Shown: piece by piece, positions 1-8,518 of the stretch
Position numbering within the stretch: position 1 is the stretch's first letter
Layout: the number at the start of each line of letters is the position of its first letter
NCBI RefSeq assembly: GCF_000498955.2
Contig: NZ_AYGX02000144.1
Location: forward strand, 1-49,033
Direction of reading: 5' to 3'
Source of the DNA: Lactiplantibacillus fabifermentans DSM 21115
Lineage (GTDB): Bacteria > Bacillota > Bacilli > Lactobacillales > Lactobacillaceae
Length of the DNA: 49,033 bases
Notes under the pieces: model-generated
Told to the model about the DNA's origin: nothing
Databases searched by the model: none
Seen by the model: only the letters and a program-made list of their open reading frames with translations
Translations under genes and position numbers: made by a program

Positions 1-740
1 TGATCTTTTTTGTCCGAACAGCGTTCGGATTAATTTTACAATCTACCATATAAATAAAACGAAACTAACGCAAGTGAACCTAATTGCTACCGGACCAACC
101 TTAAAACTGGTTCACACGAATATTATGCCGACCTGTATATCAAAAATCATATATATACGCATAAATCGATTAATGTGGATAGTTAACGAATCAAGTCGTG
201 CGTAGTATGAACATTGACCAGGCGTGCCGATTCATAAAAATGCTACTCAGCTTGATTAGAACGGCATTTGAGGCCAAATTCGGCAAACAAACGTTAATAC
301 TATTTTTATTATTTATGACCATCAAATCTGCTGATTTTATATTATTTCGGCGGCAACTGATCAATTAACCAAACTATTATGAACCAATCTACTAATAACC
401 CTTATGAGTAGGAACCCAATATTAACGGGTTATTGTATGTACCAATATTTCACATGTACTTAGCATACGGGTGATAATTGGCCGCAACTACAAAATCACA
501 ACTATCATTAATACGTTTTAAAATTTTTATTGCCAATACGTAACCGCGCTTAACATACTTATCGACTACCAGCCAACTTACCGGAGACGGCGCCCACAAA
601 GATGCAATGACTAACACTACGTTGAACCATTGATTTTGCGATTACGCATATAGCACCTCATTCAACGCAAATATCCTACCAGTAATTCATATTTAGTTGT
701 GCAGAGCGGCAATTTCATTACCGCGCTTAACATTTAGTCA
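1..740. other. AT-rich gene-free stretch
   Basis: I see no open reading frame with a ribosome binding site, no tRNA and no strong terminator in these bases. The only internal structure noticed is a 14-bp direct repeat, ACCGCGCTTAACAT, near 543 and again near 719. The stretch resembles the AT-rich spacers that accompany the cloverleaf repeats elsewhere in the window and ends directly at one of them. Confidence 0.6.
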
Positions 741-748
741 CAATCTTA

Positions 749-927
749 GCCGGAAGTCAGCGAGAATATCGCCGTGAAAATGTTCTTAGCGGGGGTTTTT
801 CAGACCACTTAGAACACGGGTCGTGTCGTGAGACTTGCAGGTTGTGTAAGGCTCACGACCGCCCGAGCAGACCGCTTTTTGGCTGACCGGGGTTGCCCCA
901 CGGCGCATGTTCTCGCTGGCTGGAGGC
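749..927 (+). repeat. Cloverleaf repeat, type A, copy A1
   Basis: This 179-bp non-coding element has imperfect inverted ends (GCCGGAAGTCAGCGAGAA against TTCTCGCTGGCTGGAGGC) continuing into GCCGTG/CGGCGC pairing. Inside are three hairpins: a GTGTTCT/AGAACAT-type arm, a perfect GTCGTGAG/CTCACGAC arm, and an arm whose loop reads ACCGCTTTTTGG. It is homologous to the copies at 27849, 34905 and 38587, which lie in the opposite orientation. Its right end runs straight into the type B copy at 928. Strand is given relative to the ACCG loop motif; the transcribed strand is unknown. Confidence 0.8.
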
Positions 928-1076
928 GGCGTAACCGGAATTGGGTTGGACCCCGTTTATACACCACGGACGCCGTTTAAGACTTGCTTTTTAGGCTCAA
1001 AAGCGAGGTCCAAGACCGCTTCTCAGGCTTGGACCGGTCCCCATGGCGACTGGAATTACGATCAGCCGGCCGCGGC
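928..1076 (+). repeat. Cloverleaf repeat, type B, 5'-truncated copy B1
   Basis: This copy matches the type B elements at 17788, 28429 and 35468, including hairpin 3 (GGTCCAAG/CTTGGACC with loop ACCGCTTCTCAGG) and the right outer-stem end with ATTACG. The left outer-stem strand is missing and replaced by the right end of copy A1. It lies 27 bp past the dltD terminator hairpin, the same setting as the other B copies. Confidence 0.75.
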
Positions 1077-1103
1077 AATGACCATCTTCCATAGACCAAA
1101 AAA

Positions 1104-1130
1104 AGCGCCAACCGCAAAGCGGTCAGCGCT
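1104..1130 (-). terminator. Rho-independent terminator of the dlt operon
   Basis: The hairpin AGCGCTGACCGC-TTT-GCGGTTGGCGCT, read on the minus strand, is followed by a run of T residues, 10 bases past the dltD stop codon. Confidence 0.9.
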
Positions 1131-1140
1131 AAAAATAAGT

Positions 1141-2427
1141 TTATTTTTGTTCAAACGACTTAATGTCGTTAGGATTCAATTGTTGCCACGTCTTCGTGTA
1201 GAAGGCGTCGTTGATGTGGTACTTCGGTGTCGTCTTGGATTGTTTGCTCAAAAATGGATTGAGTTGTTGATCCACGGCTAACCAACCGCGCCAGCCTAAG
1301 TGAATGGTATCAGTCATGAAGTAATCTTGACCGCCATCTTTAGACAAATCAATGATGTTGTTGAACCCTTGGCTCGTCAATTGATAACGAATCTTCTTGT
1401 CAAACTGGGCAATCATACTCATCGATAAGCCCGTGTAATCTGACCAACGTTGGTTGATTGGCGGGATGATGAACATGACGTCCGTATGCGTCTTGGCAAA
1501 TTGATTCAAGACTAACTGGAAGTCCGCAAATTCCGGTGACTTCGTGTAATCTAACTTGGTTTGCGAATTCTTCAAGCGTTTGTAGTTACGCTTCAACTGC
1601 GTATTCCAAAACTTGTTACTGATTTCCAAACTGTTAGAAGTCGTCTGTTGTTTACCGATTTGACCAGCCAACTTATCTAAATTGTTATAGTTATAAGTCG
1701 CTGGTAAATATGATTCTTGTTTTTCGACGGTCGTTAAATTCTTGTTAGAAATCCCGATATGGGAGAAGAATTCATCTTCCCGACCTAAGACGCGAGCTTT
1801 ATAGTTAATATAAGCCATTTGGGCACTCGTTGGTTTGAAACCAGCGGCGACCCGGGCTAAAGCTCCCGCTAACACTTTATCGGACGAACCAGACGGCATT
1901 TGCAATAAGCGCTTAGCCGCATATCGGTCCATGGCGGTATTGTGTTCCGTTTGTAACCAGTCGGTCGTTTGTAGTGGTGAGTAGTAGTACGTAAACGCAT
2001 CACTACGCGTTCCTTTAGGTACAAACCATTGTGGCGAAATTACAAAGACAGCTTTCTTATTAGTTAACTGCTTCTTAACCCCTTGCATCACGAAGTATTG
2101 GGTCAAAGATTGGGTACCACGCGCCCCCAATAAAAACGGCCGATAATTCCGCTGGTACTTATCTGCCAATACGGATGGATGCATCGGATCAAACCGTGAC
2201 CATTCGGATGAGCCAAAAAATGGCACATATCCATCATCTAAAGCAGCCCGTTTAACTTGCCGCCCTTTCAAAACTGTCGCTGACAGTGAAACCGCGGCCT
2301 TTTTTTCGGTTGCTTTAGAGACGTGATTTAATCCAAATGAGAACGGTGAGAGCAGCACGGCCAGTAATAAGGCGGCCGCCAAAATAATTGGGCCAAAAAT
2401 CTTAAACAGGCGTTTGGCAACGCTCAT
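1141..2427 (-). CDS. dltD: DltD, D-alanyl-lipoteichoic acid biosynthesis protein
   Basis: DltD is the extracellular, membrane-anchored esterase that completes transfer of D-alanine onto teichoic acids. The 428-residue protein has one N-terminal membrane segment (about residues 11-30), a GSSE nucleophile motif at about 72-75 and a [10 protein letters not shown] segment near the C-terminus that carries the conserved Asp/His pair. The length is normal for the family. The ATG overlaps the dltC stop by 4 bases (ATGA), implying translational coupling. It is the last gene of pbpX2-dltX-A-B-C-D and is followed by a strong terminator. Confidence 0.96.
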   Translation of the reverse strand: MSVAKRLFKIFGPIILAAALLLAVLLSPFSFGLNHVSKATEKKAAVSLSATVLKGRQVKRAALDDGYVPFFGSSEWSRFDPMHPSVLADKYQRNYRPFLLGARGTQSLTQYFVMQGVKKQLTNKKAVFVISPQWFVPKGTRSDAFTYYYSPLQTTDWLQTEHNTAMDRYAAKRLLQMPSGSSDKVLAGALARVAAGFKPTSAQMAYINYKARVLGREDEFFSHIGISNKNLTTVEKQESYLPATYNYNNLDKLAGQIGKQQTTSNSLEISNKFWNTQLKRNYKRLKNSQTKLDYTKSPEFADFQLVLNQFAKTHTDVMFIIPPINQRWSDYTGLSMSMIAQFDKKIRYQLTSQGFNNIIDLSKDGGQDYFMTDTIHLGWRGWLAVDQQLNPFLSKQSKTTPKYHINDAFYTKTWQQLNPNDIKSFEQK

Positions 2428-2660
2428 TGCATGCTCTCAACCTTTGCAACGATTTTTGCGGGGGTATCCCATTCAGTCCGTTCGAATTCGGAAACGGGTA
2501 CTTCAATACCTAATTGGTTTTGTAATTCCAATAAAAGTTGTACGGAACCCATTGAATCTAAAATACCTTCGTCAAATAAGTTCGTATCCATGTTACCTGA
2601 AACATCTTCACCAGTTAAATCTTGTAAAATTGATAAAACAGTTGCTTGTGTATCGTCCAT
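2424..2660 (-). CDS. dltC: DltC, D-alanyl carrier protein
   Basis: This small acidic carrier protein holds D-alanine as a thioester on a phosphopantetheine arm. The 78-residue product has the [11 protein letters not shown] motif, with Ser36 as the expected attachment site, and matches the usual length. The ribosome binding site AAAGGGGCG lies ahead of the ATG. It sits between dltB (34-bp gap) and dltD (4-bp overlap). DltA charges it and DltB/DltD unload it at the membrane. Confidence 0.97.
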   Translation of the reverse strand: MDDTQATVLSILQDLTGEDVSGNMDTNLFDEGILDSMGSVQLLLELQNQLGIEVPVSEFERTEWDTPAKIVAKVESMQ

Positions 2661-2694
2661 TGTAAAAACGCCCCTTTAATAAATATTTTTTTAA

Positions 2695-3909
2695 TTATGG
2701 CCGGCCGGTAAAGAATAACGTGTTCAAGAATCCTGAGAAGATCAAGAAACTAAAGCAGACCACGTTAAACGTTAAGAAGATGGCAAACCATTCCGTAAAC
2801 CGATTGTGTGGAATTTGCGCTTGATGCTTTTTCTTGTAACGTAACCAAGCATCGTTAATAACCATCGCAAACCCATGGAATAACCCATAAACAATATAGT
2901 ACCAAGTTTCCCCGTGCCAGAACCCCATGATCAACATGTTAATGACATAACAGACGTTGGCCGTGGTGATCCGACTCTTAAAGACTTTGTGCTTCATGAC
3001 GAAGAACACTAACCGCATGTAAATGTAGTCACGGAACCAGAAGGACAAGGTCATGTGCCAACGATTCCAGAAGTCTTTAATATTTTTGGCCTTGAAGGGG
3101 GCGTTGAAGTTCATTGGTGTTTCAATCCCCATCAAGTAACTGACCCCGACGGCAAACAAACTGTAGCCGGCAAAGTCAAAGAACAAGTCCATACTATACG
3201 TATACATGACCCCGAGCAAGGCCCATGAGATACCATGGGCTTGCAAGGCCGCGTGTTCGACCGTTGGTAACATGACCGTCCCGAAGATGTATGCCAAGAT
3301 GAATTTGTAGAAGAACCCGATAAAGATGTATCGGACCCCTTTTTCAACTAAGCCTAAGTACTTCTCACGGGTCGGCACGCTATCGTAATCTTTAATGAAA
3401 CGCCGGTAACGGTCAATCGGCCCCGATGAAATCGTCGGGAAGAACAGCAAGAACTGACCGAATAGGACCGGATGGAATTCTTTAATAATCCCATCACGAG
3501 TTTCCATAATGGTCTGCACGACTTTGAAGGTCAAGTATGAAATCCCTAAGAAACCAATAATGGAACTGGCTCCGTGGGCGACCGCCGGCGTGATTTTAAC
3601 AACAGCAAGTGGAATAATTGCTAAAATCACACTAACCACAAATATCCAACCTTTATTCGGCGAATCCGGCCGTTGCCGGTAACGCGAATATAACCAAACT
3701 AAACAAATTTGATAAACTAGGTAGATAATCAGGGCAATCCCCGTTTTCCACTTAATGCCGCCAAACGTCAACATTAAGAAAACAAAGGACACGATCGTCT
3801 CATAAATATGCGATCGATGGCCATAGAGTAACCCAATCATCAACGGCAACAGCGCGATGAACAATAGGATAAAGTAAGTTGGATTACCGTATGGATCAAA
3901 CGACATCAT
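2695..3909 (-). CDS. dltB: DltB, MBOAT-family D-alanyl transfer protein
   Basis: DltB is a polytopic membrane O-acyltransferase that passes D-alanine from DltC across the membrane for teichoic acid esterification. The 404 residues contain many hydrophobic segments and the family histidine region MGFWHGETWYYI, preceded by FWNRWHMTLSFW. The start ATG overlaps the dltA stop (ATGA); a second ATG follows directly, so the start could be one codon later. The binding site AAAGAGG lies inside the end of dltA. Confidence 0.97.
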   Translation of the reverse strand: MMSFDPYGNPTYFILLFIALLPLMIGLLYGHRSHIYETIVSFVFLMLTFGGIKWKTGIALIIYLVYQICLVWLYSRYRQRPDSPNKGWIFVVSVILAIIPLAVVKITPAVAHGASSIIGFLGISYLTFKVVQTIMETRDGIIKEFHPVLFGQFLLFFPTISSGPIDRYRRFIKDYDSVPTREKYLGLVEKGVRYIFIGFFYKFILAYIFGTVMLPTVEHAALQAHGISWALLGVMYTYSMDLFFDFAGYSLFAVGVSYLMGIETPMNFNAPFKAKNIKDFWNRWHMTLSFWFRDYIYMRLVFFVMKHKVFKSRITTANVCYVINMLIMGFWHGETWYYIVYGLFHGFAMVINDAWLRYKKKHQAQIPHNRFTEWFAIFLTFNVVCFSFLIFSGFLNTLFFTGRP

Positions 3910-5432
3910 TCGGGATTGACCTCTTTCATGATCGACTTGACATCAATTTTACCGTTTGGTGTTAATGGCAAGCTCGTTTGATAAACAAACCGTTGGGGAA
4001 TCATGTATTCCATCATCATTCCTTGTAAGTCTTTTTTAATCGCCGTAGTTAAAGCGAAGTCGCTCTCAAAGTCGTTTGGCTTTGGCACAACGTACGCAAT
4101 CATTTGGGTAACCTTATGTTGCTTATCGTATTTTGGTACCGCTACGGCTTGTTCAATGTGTTGCTGTTGACCTAAGAAATGGTCAACTTCTTCGAGTTCG
4201 ATACGGTAACCATGCATCTTAATCTGGAAATCTACCCGACCGCGATAGCGGAATAACCCGTCATCATCCATCGTGCCAATATCCCCAGAATGATAAGCGG
4301 CTTGCCCATCAAGTTCGAAGAACGCTTTTTCAGTTTTTTCAGGATTATGCAAGTACCCTTTGGAAACACTCGGACCAGCGATAATTAATTCGCCTTCCGT
4401 CCCGTTTTCAACCGGTTCGCCATTTTCATCAACGACAAGCATCCGCGTATCTGCTTTAGCATAACCGATTGGTAACCGGTCAAACTTAGCTAACGCTTCA
4501 TCAGTGATTTCAATTTGGGTGACGGCCACACAAGTTTCAGTGGGACCGTACGTATTGAAAATCCGTGCTGCCGGGAACCGTTTCTTCAAGGTCGCCGCAG
4601 TCTTATGGGTCAATTCTTCCCCACAGAACAAGAAGTGCGTCAAACTTGGCAAGTGTTCAGCATCAAACTTAGGTTCCAACAAGCAGATATCCATAAAGGA
4701 TGGTGTTGAGACCCAAACGTTAATTGGTAACGTTGGTAAGGCGGCAAATAATTGCTTGAAATCATCGGTAACGGCTTTTGGTAACGCGTAAAGCGTTCCA
4801 CCTAAAGCTAACGTTGGATATACATCCATGACCGATAAGTCAAATGAATATGGTGGTTGTGATAATGAATTAGGTTGTTTTGGTAACCCAAAGTCATCAC
4901 TCAACATCCAGTTCACGTAACTTAATAAGTTGTCATGACTGATTTCAACCCCTTTAGGTTTACCAGTCGTCCCGGAAGTAAAGATAATATAGTAATCATC
5001 GTCACCACTGACAGCATGGTCAGCTTGATAGTCAACCGGCTTAGCCGTAATGGCCGCCAATTGATCTGGCGTGATGACTGGTGTGGCACCCACGCCGGTT
5101 GGTAAGTCAACGACGGCAATCACCGCTGCTGGTTTGGCGATGTCGTTAATCATCGTCAACCGTTCATTGGGTGAGTGCGTGTCAATCGGGATGTAAGCCC
5201 GACCTGATTTGACGACCCCCAGGAACGTCGCAATCATTTCGAACGTTTGGCCCCCGAAGACAATAATGGGTGCTTTTGGTGCCAAGGCTAACGTATCTAA
5301 GTGCGCTGCTAAGGCATCCGAATAAGCTTTTAATTCCGCATAAGTATGCGTTTCCCCTTGCACGTCGTAAACAACTTTTTGCGGTTGGGTCCGCGCAAAA
5401 TCATCAATCGTTTTGATCATATTTTCAATCAT
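3906..5432 (-). CDS. dltA: DltA, D-alanine--D-alanyl carrier protein ligase
   Basis: DltA is a cytosolic adenylation enzyme that activates D-alanine with ATP and loads it onto DltC. The 508-residue protein has the phosphate-binding loop IIFTSGTTGKPKG, the FNTYGPTE motif, YHSGD and a C-terminal GKIDVK lysine segment, all typical of the acyl-adenylate superfamily. GGGGGAG precedes the ATG at good spacing. It overlaps dltB by 4 bases and follows dltX. Confidence 0.97.
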   Translation of the reverse strand: MIENMIKTIDDFARTQPQKVVYDVQGETHTYAELKAYSDALAAHLDTLALAPKAPIIVFGGQTFEMIATFLGVVKSGRAYIPIDTHSPNERLTMINDIAKPAAVIAVVDLPTGVGATPVITPDQLAAITAKPVDYQADHAVSGDDDYYIIFTSGTTGKPKGVEISHDNLLSYVNWMLSDDFGLPKQPNSLSQPPYSFDLSVMDVYPTLALGGTLYALPKAVTDDFKQLFAALPTLPINVWVSTPSFMDICLLEPKFDAEHLPSLTHFLFCGEELTHKTAATLKKRFPAARIFNTYGPTETCVAVTQIEITDEALAKFDRLPIGYAKADTRMLVVDENGEPVENGTEGELIIAGPSVSKGYLHNPEKTEKAFFELDGQAAYHSGDIGTMDDDGLFRYRGRVDFQIKMHGYRIELEEVDHFLGQQQHIEQAVAVPKYDKQHKVTQMIAYVVPKPNDFESDFALTTAIKKDLQGMMMEYMIPQRFVYQTSLPLTPNGKIDVKSIMKEVNPE

Positions 5433-5470
5433 CGTTAATCTCCCCCAAACAATAACTTAATATTGCCCAA

Positions 5471-5620
5471 TTAGAATTCATTGTAAATAAACTTAGCTTG
5501 GTTAATACCACTGTACCCATACAAATAAACTAAGGCCAGCATGATAGCAAAGTAGAATACTGTTAGTGCAATAAATTGAACGACCGGACGTTGAAACCAG
5601 TGCTTCAATTTTGCAAACAT
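5471..5620 (-). CDS. dltX: DltX, small membrane protein of the dlt operon
   Basis: This 49-residue reading frame starts MFAKLKHWFQRPVVQF, has one hydrophobic segment (about residues 16-35) and ends KFIYNEF. The basic N-terminus, single membrane span and conserved short C-terminal tail are those of DltX, the teichoic-acid D-alanylation peptide encoded upstream of dltA in many Firmicutes. A strong GGAGGGGGTGAGG binding site precedes the ATG. The gap to dltA is 38 bp. Confidence 0.93.
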   Translation of the reverse strand: MFAKLKHWFQRPVVQFIALTVFYFAIMLALVYLYGYSGINQAKFIYNEF

Positions 5621-5653
5621 GCCCTCACCCCCTCCAAATTAGTCATCTGGCCA

Positions 5654-6832
5654 CTACTTAAGGTTGCCTTTCATCATTTCAGTGTAAATCTTTTGGGCTG
5701 GTGCTAAGGTCGAAGTCGCATTGCGGTAATAATTGGATAACAACACGACACCGGTTTTACCAGTCGTTGACATGCGAACAACCGATTCATAACCATAACC
5801 GAGGCCATGGGAACGATAAACTTGCGGTGTTTCATTATAAACGCCGCCACCATAAGTCCCGGTAGCCGTCCGTGTATGCAATATCTCAACATTTTTCGGT
5901 GTAATCAGCTTGCCCGTTTCAATGGCTTGTTCAACTTTAAATAAATCACCGACACTCATGTAAACTTGGCCGGTTCCTAACTCATTGTTCATCATTGCGG
6001 TGGTTTCAACAAATGCCGCATCATACGTTGGTTTTATCTCACCCGTTTTGGCTTGATAACCAGTCGTGGCATGTTGCCCCAAACCATGAATCACAAAGCC
6101 CGTGTGCTTTAATTTCAAGCGGCGAATAATATTAGTGGTAAAAACTTGTTGATAAGTCTTACCCGTTAATTGTCGGATAATCCCTGCCAATAGTAAATAG
6201 TTTACCGAAGAATAGTTAAACTTACCAAGCTTTGCAGCTGTAAATTTCGTATGATTAACTGCGTAATCAACGACTTGTTTTTCAGATAGGTTCGCCGTTG
6301 ACCCTTGGGCTAACCGAAAGCCGGTCGTCATATCTAACATTTGACGAATCGTCGTCTGTTCCGCTCCCGGTAGACTCGGATAAAATTTTGACACTTTATC
6401 CGTCAACTTCAAGCGATGCTTTTGAACGAGCTGCATGAGCAACGTCGCCGTAATTGACTTTTGAATCGACAAAATTTGATATTTAGAATCCGGACCGTTC
6501 AAGCGACCATCGCGGGCGTTCGCATAACCAAATCCTTTGCGATACAAGACCTTATTGTTGCGTACGACTAACGCCGTGCCAACAAAGTGATCGGCCTTTA
6601 AGATCTGCGTGATTTGCTTACCGGCCGCTTTGTTTTTCGTAACTTTAACGGCGGCCACTTGGTGAGCTACTTTTTTTTGAACGCGCTTGGCTTTTTTGAC
6701 TTTGGCCTTCGCCGCCGTCTTTTTTTGCTGTGTGGCGGTCACGCGATTCGTATAATGCACATAGTAACCGGCCCCGCCGCCGATAACCGCTAGTCCAACT
6801 AGGACCGACGCAAATAATTTTATGTGTTTCAC
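5654..6832 (-). CDS. pbpX2: PbpX2-like serine hydrolase (beta-lactamase/PBP family) heading the dlt operon
   Basis: This is a membrane-anchored penicillin-binding-like serine hydrolase. From the preferred GTG start at 6832 (GGGGAAG binding site 9 bp upstream) it has 392 residues: an N-terminal membrane segment at about 5-27, a Lys/Ala-rich linker, then the catalytic domain with SIQK (SxxK), YSSVNY in the place of the second motif and a YRSHGLGYG third-motif region. An in-frame ATG 20 codons upstream lacks a good binding site. Position before dltX matches L. plantarum pbpX2. It probably acts on cell-wall muropeptides; the substrate is not shown by the sequence. Confidence 0.85.
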   Translation of the reverse strand: MKHIKLFASVLVGLAVIGGGAGYYVHYTNRVTATQQKKTAAKAKVKKAKRVQKKVAHQVAAVKVTKNKAAGKQITQILKADHFVGTALVVRNNKVLYRKGFGYANARDGRLNGPDSKYQILSIQKSITATLLMQLVQKHRLKLTDKVSKFYPSLPGAEQTTIRQMLDMTTGFRLAQGSTANLSEKQVVDYAVNHTKFTAAKLGKFNYSSVNYLLLAGIIRQLTGKTYQQVFTTNIIRRLKLKHTGFVIHGLGQHATTGYQAKTGEIKPTYDAAFVETTAMMNNELGTGQVYMSVGDLFKVEQAIETGKLITPKNVEILHTRTATGTYGGGVYNETPQVYRSHGLGYGYESVVRMSTTGKTGVVLLSNYYRNATSTLAPAQKIYTEMMKGNLK

Positions 6833-7009
6833 GTTGTTAACTTCCCCATCAGTCAATTTGTCACGAACTAATCGGAAACCAGTCCCATCCAAGGCTTCGC
6901 GGATTCGTCATGTTCAATCATAAGTCTACCAATTCATTCCGGTTATACGCGGAAATGACGTGAAAAAAACAAAAACCTGCACGTCCGTTTCAATTCACGG
7001 CATTTTTGT

Positions 7010-7032
7010 AACGGTTTTGTAACATAACCGTT
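7010..7032 (-). repeat. Inverted repeat in the dlt leader
   Basis: AACGGTT and AACCGTT arms flank a 9-base loop. A later AACGG segment on the minus strand could pair with the second arm instead, so two exclusive folds are possible. A T-rich tract follows about 45 bases on. Confidence 0.5.
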
Positions 7033-7050
7033 TCAGCCACGACGGCCCAT
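7033..7050 (-). CDS. Possible five-residue leader peptide (MGRRG)
   Basis: ATG GGC CGT CGT GGC TGA follows an AAGGGGGTG binding site at ideal spacing, about 200 bases before pbpX2 and directly before the inverted repeat at 7010-7032. The arrangement resembles a translated leader, but the frame is very short and may be chance. Confidence 0.25.
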   Translation of the reverse strand: MGRRG

Positions 7051-7183
7051 TGATTCACCCCCTTGATTAATTCTAGCACCCCTAATATTACTTATATAAT
7101 ATATCGTAACCATTTGGTAAAAATCGACCAGCCAGAAAGGTTAATTAATAAACTAGAACGGCCCCTTGACGACCTCACAAAAA

Positions 7184-7220
7184 AATGGCTAGTTACTACA
7201 GTTGGCAGTAACTAGCCATT
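7184..7220 (-). terminator. Rho-independent terminator of dnaJ / heat-shock operon
   Basis: A perfect 14-bp stem (AATGGCTAGTTACT) with a 9-base loop is followed on the minus strand by T residues, about 45 bp past the dnaJ stop. Confidence 0.92.
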
Positions 7221-7266
7221 GAATTAAATGTTAAGAAATGTATAAGACGGTATCCCTACAGGTGGG

Positions 7267-8415
7267 TTAAACGCCCCGTAACTTATCAAATAATGAACTT
7301 TTACCATTGCCAGCGACCGTTTTACCACTCGCTTTAGCAAAGGATTTCAAGGCTTCTTTTTGGCCTTTGTTCAAATGATTTGGCGTTTCGATGTTAACCG
7401 TGACGCGTTCATCCCCGTTGCCGTTACCACGCAGACGTGGCGCCCCTTTACCGCGTAAGCGGAAGGTCGTCCCCGTTTGGGTGCCAGCTGGAATCTTCAA
7501 CTTAACGTCACCGTGGACCGTCTTCACTTGGACTTCATCACCTAAAGCGGCTTGCACGAAGTCGATTGGTAACTTGAAGTAAATCGTCGCCCCATCACGC
7601 TCGAATTCATCGCTAGGTTCAACGCGGAAGATAATGAACAAGTCCCCATAAGGGCCACCATTGGCACCGGCTTCCCCTTGGTTTTGGAGGCGCATTTGTT
7701 GGCCTTCTTCAACCCCAGCAGGCACCGTTACTTTAATGGAATGACTTTGTTCCGTATGACCAGAACCACCACAAGTCGCACATTTGTCTTGGATTTCTTT
7801 CCCAGTTCCATGACAAACATCACAAACTTGTTGACTCATCATGCGGCCCAGCGGCGTATTCGTTTGGACTTGAATATAGCCGCTCCCGTGACACTTCGAA
7901 CAGGTAACCGGTGACGTGCCAGGCTTAGCACCCGAACCACCACAGGTTTCACATTGTTCTTCACGATTATACGTAATATTGGTTTTCTTACCGAAGATGG
8001 CGTCTTCAAATTTCAACGTCATTTCATATTGTAAGTCCCGCCCTTGTTGTGGGGCCGTGGGGTTAGGCCGGCGACCGCCGCCACCAGCTGCACCACCGAA
8101 AAATGAACTGAAGATATCTTCGAAACCGCCGCCACCAAAACCGCCAAAGTCTTGGCCACCGCCGAAACCACCAGCACCACCACCGAAGCCTTGTTGGCCC
8201 CCGGTTGACCCAAATTGATCATATTGAGCCCGTTTTTGTGGATCACCCAGCGTTTCGTAGGCCTCATTGACCGCCTTGAATTTTTCTTCGGCGCCAGGCT
8301 CGTGGTTCAAATCGGGATGGTACTTCTTCGAAAGCTTTCGATAAGCCTTCTTAATTTCATCTTGACTGGCATCTTTTTCAATACCCAGAACCTTATATAA
8401 ATCTTGCTCTGCCAT
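7267..8415 (-). CDS. dnaJ: DnaJ, Hsp40 co-chaperone
   Basis: DnaJ delivers unfolded clients to DnaK and stimulates its ATPase. The 382-residue protein shows a J domain (residues 1-70, HPD in KKYHPDL), a Gly/Phe-rich linker (about 74-125), four zinc-binding repeats [24 protein letters not shown] and CATCGGSG (about 155-220) and a C-terminal substrate domain. AGGAGG precedes the ATG. It is the last gene of hrcA-grpE-dnaK-dnaJ. Confidence 0.98.
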   Translation of the reverse strand: MAEQDLYKVLGIEKDASQDEIKKAYRKLSKKYHPDLNHEPGAEEKFKAVNEAYETLGDPQKRAQYDQFGSTGGQQGFGGGAGGFGGGQDFGGFGGGGFEDIFSSFFGGAAGGGGRRPNPTAPQQGRDLQYEMTLKFEDAIFGKKTNITYNREEQCETCGGSGAKPGTSPVTCSKCHGSGYIQVQTNTPLGRMMSQQVCDVCHGTGKEIQDKCATCGGSGHTEQSHSIKVTVPAGVEEGQQMRLQNQGEAGANGGPYGDLFIIFRVEPSDEFERDGATIYFKLPIDFVQAALGDEVQVKTVHGDVKLKIPAGTQTGTTFRLRGKGAPRLRGNGNGDERVTVNIETPNHLNKGQKEALKSFAKASGKTVAGNGKSSLFDKLRGV

Positions 8416-8473
8416 AGCAGCCTCCTAATGATTCTCGATTAAAGTCTCACTAATTTTAGCATATCTAATACAA

Positions 8474-8503
8474 AAAGGCCAAAGCCGCGTGGCCTTGGCC
8501 TTT
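8474..8503 (-). terminator. Hairpin between dnaK and dnaJ
   Basis: A 13-bp stem built on AAAGGCCAAGGCC with a 4-base loop and a short T run lies 15 bp past dnaK. It could be a partial terminator or a processing site that lowers dnaJ expression relative to dnaK. Confidence 0.75.
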
Positions 8504-8518
8504 CGTAATTGATTCAGC

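Larger units (their letters stand above)
6833..7183 (-). promoter_or_regulatory. Leader and promoter region of the pbpX2-dlt operon
   Basis: This gene-free stretch should contain the dlt promoter. On the minus strand TTTACC with 17-bp spacing to TATATA (around 7100-7125) is a possible but weak promoter. Downstream lie a five-codon frame with a good binding site (7033-7050) and an inverted repeat (7010-7032). No known riboswitch was recognised. Confidence 0.35.

Noticed and set aside
907-1281. 124-residue reading frame over the A1-B1 repeats and the dltD 3' end
   Set aside because: It runs through hairpin repeats and antisense to dltD, has no ribosome binding site, and similar frames appear in other copies (17757, 28519, 35472) only because the repeats are GC-rich.
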